The notes under the pieces were generated by a model that ran no database searches, was not told where the DNA came from, and worked only from the letters and a program-made list of their open reading frames with translations. A program made the position numbers and the translations under genes. From Anoplopoma fimbria (lineage: Eukaryota > Chordata > Actinopteri > Perciformes > Anoplopomatidae): 64,000 nucleotides of DNA. This document shows positions 36,923 through 64,000 of the stretch, piece after piece. The stretch covers positions 20,148,834-20,212,833 of the forward strand of contig NC_072449.1 of the NCBI RefSeq assembly GCF_027596085.1. Reading direction: 5' to 3'. Positions within the stretch are counted from its first letter, which is position 1. Each line of letters starts with the position of its first letter.

Positions 36923-38917
36923 TTGTTTAAATTCTTGATTTAGTGTATATGTATAAGTGTGTATGTATGTTCTGAGTTGTGTATTTGTAGAGACTCTCTG
37001 AAAACAGCAGAAACATACTCAGAAAACTTATTTCCAGTTTATTGCAATCCATGACCTGGACAAAGCAGGGAATTAATATCAATTTTCACCAATCTGCCTG
37101 TGCTTTGGGACTTAAAATACACTGCCTTTAAAAAATACAAAATGTGGTTATGAATCCAGTTATCTAAATAATAAAGCAGCACCCTGTTTGAGAACCTGAT
37201 AGTTTGCCATTTGGCAAATATAGAGGATTTGGGGGCGAAGAAATATAATACTTTGTAAACACTAGATTATTCCTCTCTCCCAGTATGTTTAGTCTTGAGG
37301 AAATGGAAAAACTGAATTCATGAACTTGAATTCCAATTTCATGAATTTGGATGTTTGCGGCGAACGCACACGCCCAAACAGTGCTGCCTGACGCTGACAA
37401 AGTGGGTCTTGCTATTTTTACCAACCTGCTGCATTCCAGTCAAGGGATGACACACATGCTCATAAGCACTGTGACTTAATATCTAAATATATCAATGTCT
37501 TTTTGTAAACGCTCCATCCTGCATGAAGAGATTCAACCTGACAAACCACGTTTGGTGTAGCTAAATGATTACAGCAACGTCAGCGTGTTTAAAAGGGACA
37601 TTCTTGTATTTGATAATGCGTCATTGTTGAATCATAAGACACATTTAAGCATTTCCAGTCAGAAGATCACGTGTAAGCTGATACACAAGTGAAACCTCAC
37701 AAATACCTAAACAGACCCGACGTTTAATCAGGTAATTCCAGTTTCCTTTCGCCCTTTACACCTCTGCTTTGCTGTAAAACTCCCTGCAAATCTAAAGCAA
37801 CACTGATCAGAGAGAATGAAGTGGTAACGACTAATTAAATTCATGTTCTAAACGTCTAAATGTCTGCATCTGTAAACCCAGAACTTGACTTCTGCTTCCC
37901 ATCTTAAGACACAATTGTTCAATGGCTTTGTGAGGATCCATAGTGCAACAAATTCCAGACAAACATGGCCGCCACGCTACTTACTGTACAATTAAATGAG
38001 AAAAAACAAAGTTCCACTGCATTATCATACAAAAATCCAAATTTAGAAAAAACACTTTTCTGCAAGAAGTTAAACTTTGGGATTATATTGTAAAGCAGTT
38101 AATACGTGGGTGAACTCTTTGGAAGAAAAATAGCAGGAGTCCACTGCACTGGAATGATCAAACCGCTCGTTCTGTAAAAATGCCAGGCACAGAAATCGTA
38201 CAAACAAGGTGAGGAGGTTATACCAAGGCCAAAAACAAAGTTAAATAAAAATGTATTTACATACTGAGTTAGTTAACACGTCGTCTGACCAGTGTTTTAG
38301 TGTTGCTGTATGCTTAAACATCAAAAATGGTCCATGACAAAAATAATTACTCCTGTTACCCGAAGCTCCTCGAAGGCTTAGAAAAGGTTTCATACCTCTG
38401 GATCGAGTTCATGGTCGTGAGAGTGCTGTGTGCAACTCTGACCAACAGAGGGAGATGTTGAGGAGGAAGATGAGCAAAGTCAAGAATGTGTCTTTGCAAG
38501 AAAAAGGGAATGCCAAGGTCCTTGAATTCAGACTGTACTCTCAACAGTCCATGTGACAAAAGATACAAGTTCTGCTTCTCAAGTCTCCCTCTTCTCTTCC
38601 CTCTACTGTTTGCTTCAACTCATCGCAGATCATCTGTCCCCATGTTCCACAAATGGAGCATAATGCATGAAGTTGGCCTTTTGGCATATTCAAAATTGCA
38701 ATAGAAATCCTGTGCTTGACTGTGTTCATCCTCTTCTTACACAGGTACAATGGGGATAAAGACACTTGGATCATGGCGTGGATCATGAGAATCAAACTGG
38801 TGGCCCTCTTCTAATCCTTTCTCTGTCCGTCTCAGTTTGTGAAATCTTCCATCTTTTCTTGTATCTCTCCCACCATCTGGATATCAATGTTTTATTGGAT
38901 TCTTCTGAGTCTCCCTC
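36923..38917 (-). other. Presumed itpkc 3' UTR
   Basis: AT-rich DNA without coding potential or clear transposons between the actmap poly(A) signal and the itpkc stop codon. Assigned as 3' UTR only by position and by the AATAAA at 37038-37043. Confidence 0.45.
37038..37043 (-). terminator. itpkc poly(A) signal (candidate)
   Basis: AATAAA on the minus strand about 1.9 kb after the itpkc stop codon. If used, the itpkc 3' UTR covers roughly 37020-38917, and the two convergent transcripts end about 100 bases apart. Confidence 0.5.
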
Positions 38918-52818
<13,901 letters not shown>

Positions 52819-52890
52819 CCTGCATGCCGTAGTAGTAACAGTGACCCAGACACACCCTCAGTGGTTGAATTTAAAATAACCCCCCAAAAA

Positions 52891-53020
52891 AACCACTTGA
52901 ACAATGGTCCCTACCCTATGTACAGTAAGCCATTACTAATACAATCCATTTGTTAACCACTTGAACAATGGGCCCTACCCTATGTACAGTAAGCCATTAC
53001 TAATACAATCCATTTGTTAA
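52891..53020. repeat. Tandem duplication, two 64-bp units
   Basis: Unit starting AACCACTTGAACAATGG at 52891 is repeated at 52955 with one visible difference (GGTCCC against GGGCCC). Both contain CCCTACCCTATGTACAGTAA. It lies 70-200 bases upstream of the itpkc start codon. Confidence 0.93.
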
Positions 53021-54238
53021 GCCTGAGGAAACTTAAATTACTCCATCCCCTTTGTTTTTTTCCCACGTCGGAAGTGTTCAAATCTGTGAGAACAAACAGA
53101 TGATGAATAATTTGGCACACACACGCATGAGCAATAGCCTACTGTAACAAAAAACACTTCCTTGAGTTTCAATCCATTAAGCAGATTTATAATGAAATCA
53201 TTAACACATAAAAGCACCTGCATAATTGTCCCAGTAAACACTGGCTATCATTAATCACCCATTCTGGCTCAACAATGGCACATTTATCTGTGATTTATCA
53301 GAATGAAAGTCAGATATCATTTCCTGGAATAGGCTCCAGGACAAATAGCTGTCAGGGGTAGGAGTCAAATCAACTGCACTAACACCGAAAGTATATTGCC
53401 TGGAAAATCTGACAAGAGGAGTGATTTAAATATGATGATAAAACAGTTGAGTGCAAAGAAATGTAAGGTTAAAGGGAGTTTCAGTCTCAGTTTCACTAAT
53501 AAGAGTAATACTGCCCTCCTGTGTCTGGACACCATGCTCCTGCTCAGATAAGCTTGTTGTTTAACTTCAGCATTTTCATATAAACCCCAAATGGTATCAG
53601 TTAAAAAATTACTTTAACCCTTGATCAGTTATTAAACCTATTGATGTAATCAACAAAAAGCTTTATCAACTTATCAACTGAGCCCTAATTATGTGTCCAA
53701 AACAGTCAGGCATGTCAAAACACAGCAACTACAAACATTGTATGGGCTTCAACTTCTATGTTTGTTCCTAACTTATAGTGAATTATAGTTGGTAAAGTGG
53801 AAAACTTCCAGGTGAATGATGTTTAGTGCATTAGTCATGAATCCAGCCTACCGATAGCTATTCATAAACTTCTGTTTTCACATTAATATTTTCTACAAGG
53901 TTGCAAGTTTCTGCCTATTAAAAGACACATTTCATCATTTTACAAATGATACAATACGGCATCCGGGAAATATTTAAATAATTCTAGGCGAAGTGACCTG
54001 CTGAGTGTTATTCACTGTCCTTTACTGTGAGAGAGGAATGCTCACAGAATGGAAACAAGACAGGAAGGATACCAATGGAAAGAACAGCTCATGTGCCACT
54101 CATAGACACGTTTGAGTTCATTGTGTAATCAAATTCATATATAATCAGACATAATGACACACCAGGAAGAATGACAGTCCTGTGTCATGCTGGCATTGAG
54201 TGGATAAGTTTAAGCAATACACACACACAAATGCATCC

Positions 54239-54269
<31 letters not shown>

Positions 54270-54601
54270 AGCAAACACACACAGTCAAAAAGTGACACAC
54301 ACTTTATGAGAAGATGGTCATCCTTTGTCAAACATTTAACTATAAATAAATGATCTACATGACAGTTGAATCCAATAATCACTCATGCACTGAGTCATCT
54401 ATAATTGTGTTATCTCAAGTCACTGTGTGGCCGCAGTGGAAAACACTTTTGCTCTAAAATAAAATGCCCATTAGGCCAATCCATAGAAATAAATATGTAT
54501 TTATTTTTGTATCCACGGGCAAATCATTAAGAGATTTGTTTTAAGAATACTTCACATTTTGAAGACAGAAAGTATTTTTTACTTCTTAACATGAATATAT
54601 A

Positions 54602-54814
54602 TAGTACCAGTCAAAAGTTTGGACACACCTTCTCATTCAATGGTTTTTCTTTATTTTTATATATTTTATGAAGACATCCAAACTATGAAGGAACACATAT
54701 GGAATTATGTGGTAAACAAACAAATGCTCAACAAACCAGAATATGTTTTATATTTTACATTCTTCAAAGTAGTTGAATGAGAAGGTGTGTCCAAACTTTT
54801 GACTGGTACTGTAT
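54602..54814 (+). mobile_element. Tc1/mariner-like MITE copy 2
   Basis: Same terminal inverted repeats as 28145-28314 (AGTACCAGTCAAAAGTTTGG / CCAAACTTTTGACTGGTACT). It is longer, about 213 bases, with an internal GAAGACATCCAAACTATGAAG segment absent from copy 1. Flanked by TATA-rich DNA. Confidence 0.78.
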
Positions 54815-55087
54815 ATAGTGATTTTTCTTATAGACACACAAAAATATAGCTTCATTACTTTCCGGAGTTGGCTTTAAAGTGGCAGAAGATAAAAAATAAC
54901 ACACTTGAAAAAATGAAATATCAAACATTGAAACATTTCAGCGAGAACTTACCACACTGATCTTGAGTTCCTCCTCTGGTGTGTGTGTGTGTGTGTGTGT
55001 GTGAAGCAGCTGACAGAGATGTGGAGGTTTATAACGTTGCTGCAGAATTTGAAGGGGATGTGTCTGCGGCTTGTTTGCTTAGCTAGA

Positions 55088-55201
<114 letters not shown>

Positions 55202-55608
55202 TCTGTGTGTAATTCAGTATCACCATGTGGTTCAAGTGAAAGAGGAAATGCTCGTTCAGGCTCCGACACTTCAACTGATACCTGAAGGGGCTTTAAACTA
55301 CTTTTATTGTTTTGCGTCTAACAAAAAACTGACAGACGGCACCATAGACTGAACTGCAGGCGACATGAGACTGCCTTCACATACACCTGGGAATGTTCCA
55401 TTGTAGCCACTCAAATAGACTATATCCCCAAAAAATATAAAATCTTTATTTTAAATGAGCAACATTTGTTTTCCCCCTGTTGAAACACTAAATAAAGTAA
55501 TGTTGCTATATTACTGGTTGGATTTAATATAATTAATTTCTTTCGTTGGAAAAATTAATCCAACTTAATCCAATTGCAATTAAATTGTATTACAATTCTT
55601 ATTATCAT

Positions 55609-55618
55609 TCTTCTTCTT

Positions 55619-55649
<31 letters not shown>

Positions 55650-55716
55650 TTATTATTATTAGTAGTAGTAGTAGTAGTAGTAGTAGTATCATAAGCATTA
55701 TTATTATTATTATTAT

Positions 55717-55786
<70 letters not shown>

Positions 55787-55809
55787 CTTTTTAGTATTAT
55801 TATTATTAT
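55609..55809. repeat. Compound trinucleotide array (TTC)n(TTA)n(GTA)n
   Basis: Roughly 13 TTC units, then TTA, GTA, TTA again and a longer GTA block, about 200 bases in all. Successive point-mutated motifs share one 3-base register. Confidence 0.95.
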
Positions 55810-56306
55810 CATATCCTATTAATAGGGCTCTATTTTTTATTTGCCATACCATTTATCTACATATTTTATAATCCTAACTTTGATTGTTCGTTAAATGCAT
55901 TATGACCATGGACTGAATATAAGAAGATTATAACATGTTGGTGGCGTCAATCTGTGATGAGTTACCTGATAGTACTTGAACGCAGCATGTGGCTTTTGGA
56001 CCATGCCCGTTTTTCTCAGTCATTATTGGAATTTGTGCCTTGATATGTCTTTAATCCTTAAACTGAACAAATAACAACCACATCACTCACACACATAATA
56101 CGTATTTTCCTTGATTCCTACTTTACTTATTTTAAACGTGTCTCTTCAACGCAACGCGAACATTGTTAATTTTGGCACCTCCGAGTCTCCGTAGAGGCGG
56201 AAGTAGCGTTTCACAACCACCAGGGCCCCGGCGTGACATTCACCGGGTTGTCAGAGTCAGGGGGTTGTGTAAAGGAGGAGGAATACGACCACCCGGGTTT
56301 GTCAAA

Positions 56307-61470
<5,164 letters not shown>

Positions 61471-61539
61471 GTAAGTGCTGTTCTCCTGACACACACGCAC
61501 ACACACACACTCTCAGAACACCAAAAACTGTATATACAG

Positions 61540-61545
61540 TTTATT
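61540..61545 (-). terminator. rarres1 poly(A) signal (candidate)
   Basis: AATAAA on the minus strand about 170 bases after the stop codon and some 70 bases inside the gfm1 intron that follows gfm1 exon 13. Confidence 0.55.
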
Positions 61546-61716
61546 TTGACTAGAATACAATACCAAAAGTACTACAAACGTAGCACAATGTACAGATATC
61601 ATAATTATATATGATTGCTTTTTACTCGCAGCATTTATGCTCCGATATTTGAATACAAGATGGTAGTATCACAATGTTGTTTTGGTTGTTATAGCATTGT
61701 GATGGATGTCCGCAGT

Positions 61717-63883
61717 TTAGCTTGTGTTTGGAGGTTTTGCACCTTCATGGCAGTGTGGCAGCTGTTCCATCTGCAGCACTTTAACTCCCTCTGGAGGAGA
61801 CCAGGTGAACAGCAGCTTCCAGTGAATGATTTCCTGCCAAAATAACAGTTTGTCAGAGCAACGCAATATATCAAGTATTAAAACTTCACAAACTGCATCT
61901 TTAGCAAGAGAGTAAGTGTTCTTCTCAAATAAGAATAATTGTTGATATTATAATTTAATTATATTAAATCATTTTATATTATAAGTGGTTACCTGGGACA
62001 CCATCTCATGCAGCAGTATGTGACAGTCAAACTTCAGCTGTTCGTTCTCAGTCTCCTGCAGAAAACAAGGGTAAAATACAGCCAAATGATAGAAAACCAA
62101 GTCCAACACATGAACTCATCATCAGTTGGTATGTGAAGCTTCCTTTCTGCCAAAAACTTCCCATCATAGCAGAATGTTTTGTCTGCCTTTAGTGAAAAAA
62201 ATGCCTTTTTATTCCGGAGACAAGTCTGTGGTATTGTGCAGATTCTTTAATTTTATTATCTCTCTCTCTACTTATCGATCGAAGATTTATAAGCAGACCC
62301 AATGACGGATAAAACAAACCTACCAGCTGTGTGATGTTGGCTACCTGAGCCATGTTGTACAGAGTGTTTTCAGTGGACTCATTCAGCATGACGAAGCTGG
62401 AGGCCACAATGCCGAGGTGCCAGAGAGGCCTGCTGTCAGGTTCCATGTGACCAAAGCTGTCTGTTGGTCAGAATGTCAGGAAGTGAGCTTGTATGTATGA
62501 GTGGTGCTTGATTATGCCAACATATACTTGAGCTCATAATGAACAGGATATTACACCATAAGAGTTCACAAGCCATTGTGTTGGAACGAGCAAAAAAACA
62601 TCAATACTAAATTTTGAAATCCCCAAAATGCCGCAATTCCAAACTGCCGATTTTGTGCAATATGTGACTTTGTGTGTCAGTTTAGAGGAATGGTATGCAG
62701 AGTTTCTTTTCTTGTACATACCAGGTATATTGTTTGCCGACAGCAGGCTTGGGTTCATTTTGTACTGTTTGAACAAGGCCTCCTCCTGAGCCTTGGTGTT
62801 TTTAAGGAGCTCCTCACACGAGGCCTGGACCTGAGGTGAGCGCCGTTGTTCTCCTCTCGGAAACAAAACTTCTGCAGGGCATTTCTCCGTAGTCTTTTTT
62901 TTTTTTTAGGGGACAATGTATTAAAAAGAAGCATATAGAGGAAGGGCAGGTTTGATAAGACAAAAGTGGAGGGGAGTATACAGAGCAAAGGCGTAGTCCA
63001 AGTGTTACCATGGCAGCGAGTGAGTCAAGATTGCACCACACTGCCTCCTTTCATCTGCTGTTTAGTTAAATCTTGTCAAACCTGCCAACTGTAAAACCAG
63101 AGATTATTTACCTTACTCTGCTTAATCTGCTTAAAATAGCTTTCCATCAGCACATTGTGAAAGCAATGCCATTAAATCTTGAAATGTTGAGGTAAATGCA
63201 GCCAGACTTATATTTGTTTCCCTATTTAGGAATTGAATTTTTGTTTTTTTCCACCGACAAATCAAATGAGGAATTAAGTAAATCTGGCAGAGCAGAGTGA
63301 TCACAGGTCTTCAATGATTCAGTAACAGAATTTCATGTTTGCTCTATTTTAGGGTATTTTTTATTAACTGACTTTCATCAACTGACTAATTCAACAGTAT
63401 ATTTTCTGTTCATTACGGAGCACAGTGTAGATGCACATCTTCCAAAAAAAGTTAATGAATTAAACCAAAACTAAGGCACATTTGTGAAAACTACACAATA
63501 TGTATGTTAATGAATCCAATCTAGACTTTCACAGTGTTGTAAATAATTGTGTCTTACGTTGCTGATTATCTCCTGCACTGTGATCTCCAGCTGATACTTT
63601 CTTCCAGAGTCTGCCACATCCTAAAAAATAAGTCAGAAATAACCCCAGTTCATACGAGTTAGAAAGTAAATGTTAACTAAACTACAACCGTTACAGTTCA
63701 GCTGACCTCTGCGTTCCCACTTTGGACATTGTGCAGTCCGAACAGCCTGAATGGCGAGCCGTACTGGGTGTTGAGGTAGTGTTGGACCACTTTGGCCGCC
63801 CTCTGAGCTGGGTAGTGATTGGGGTTCAGCTCTCCAGTCGCCATCACATCCTCTTCGGCCTCCTCTTCCACTGATACGTTCTG
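61717..63883 (-). CDS. rarres1: RARRES1 / latexin-family protein (first exon outside window)
   Basis: Latexin-fold (two cystatin-like domains) protein. RARRES1 is its secreted or membrane-bound, retinoid-responsive member, and latexin is a carboxypeptidase inhibitor. Six exons: 63707-63883, 63558-63620, 62722-62893, 62324-62460, 61993-62055 and 61717-61833, phases consistent; 242 residues to the TAA. Key stretches are NPNHYPAQRAAKVVQHYLN, GRKYQLEITVQEII, TEKCPAEVLFPRGEQ, SCEELLKNTKAQEEALFKQ, NIPDSFGHMEP, MLNESTENTLYNMAQV and KFDCHILLHEMVSQEIIHW. The cysteine pair (KCPAEV...SCEEL), the KAQEEALFKQ helix and the extended C-terminus point to RARRES1 more than LXN; NESTENTLYNM is latexin-like. The first exon here opens in frame from a NAGNAG acceptor (QNVSVEEEAEED), implying an upstream exon, probably a signal peptide. 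A latexin-style start at the ATG 63844 is the alternative. Confidence 0.88.
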
Positions 63884-64000
63884 CTGTTATTCCAGATGAA
63901 AGGAAAGTACAGTGAGAGAGGGAATGTTAGGCTGCTACAATGAGCAGGGATGGGCTTCCAACCCCTGAAGGACTTTGACCCTCAGGTGTCATCAGGGTGG
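63884..64000. other. rarres1 upstream intron (edge of window)
   Basis: Short noncoding stretch beyond the first visible rarres1 exon. No exon of gfm1 or rarres1 is recognised in it. Confidence 0.5.

Noticed and set aside
55555..55852. Poly-Leu, poly-Ser, poly-Thr and poly-Arg frames
   Set aside because: Translations of the compound trinucleotide array.
62755..62988. Frame reading ALQKFCFREENNGAHLR across the rarres1 exon
   Set aside because: Alternative frame; the KCPAEVLFPRGEQ frame fits phases and the family.
61471..64000. Search for the remaining gfm1 exons
   Set aside because: None of the expected domain IV motifs appears on the plus strand, so gfm1 is reported as running off the window, not as truncated.

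Overview
This is nuclear DNA from a ray-finned fish, probably a percomorph teleost. The genes are intron-rich with GT-AG junctions. (CA)n/(GT)n microsatellites are very dense, and Tc1-like, hAT-like and L2-like repeat fragments are spread through it. Nothing bacterial or viral was recognised. Exons were built by eye from translation, splice sites and phase, so boundaries should be good to a base or two but have no transcript support.

Layout. 1-26.1 kb: 5' end of a Jagged-type Notch ligand gene on the minus strand (exon 1 at 26.0 kb, exon 2 at 20.4 kb, exon 3 at 3.3 kb; the rest lies left of the window). 30.3-32.5 kb: complete snrpa (U1 snRNP protein A), minus strand, with what looks like the U1A autoregulatory element in its 3' UTR. 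33.3-36.9 kb: complete actmap (actin maturation protease, C19orf54 homologue), plus strand, head-to-head with snrpa. 37.0-52.8 kb: complete itpkc (inositol-trisphosphate 3-kinase C), minus strand, tail-to-tail with actmap, with a roughly 10 kb first intron. 56.3-61.5 kb: first 13 coding exons of gfm1 (mitochondrial EF-G1), plus strand, C-terminal exons not in the window. 61.5-63.9 kb: rarres1 (latexin family), minus strand, missing only its first exon(s), apparently nested antisense inside a gfm1 intron.

The block snrpa-actmap-itpkc matches human 19q13.2, and gfm1 with a latexin-family neighbour matches human 3q25, so a synteny junction lies between 52.8 and 56.3 kb. The genes do unrelated jobs: Notch signalling, splicing, actin N-terminal processing, inositol phosphate signalling, mitochondrial translation, and a latexin-fold secreted or membrane protein. 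There is no operon-like logic. No wholly new system was found. The best leads are the Jagged gene's linkage, which suggests a 2R ohnologue missing from mammals; a phase-compatible, CpG-rich putative alternative first exon inside itpkc that would add a hydrophobic N-terminus; the conserved U1A 3' UTR element; the antisense nesting of rarres1; and two unusual inverted-repeat structures.
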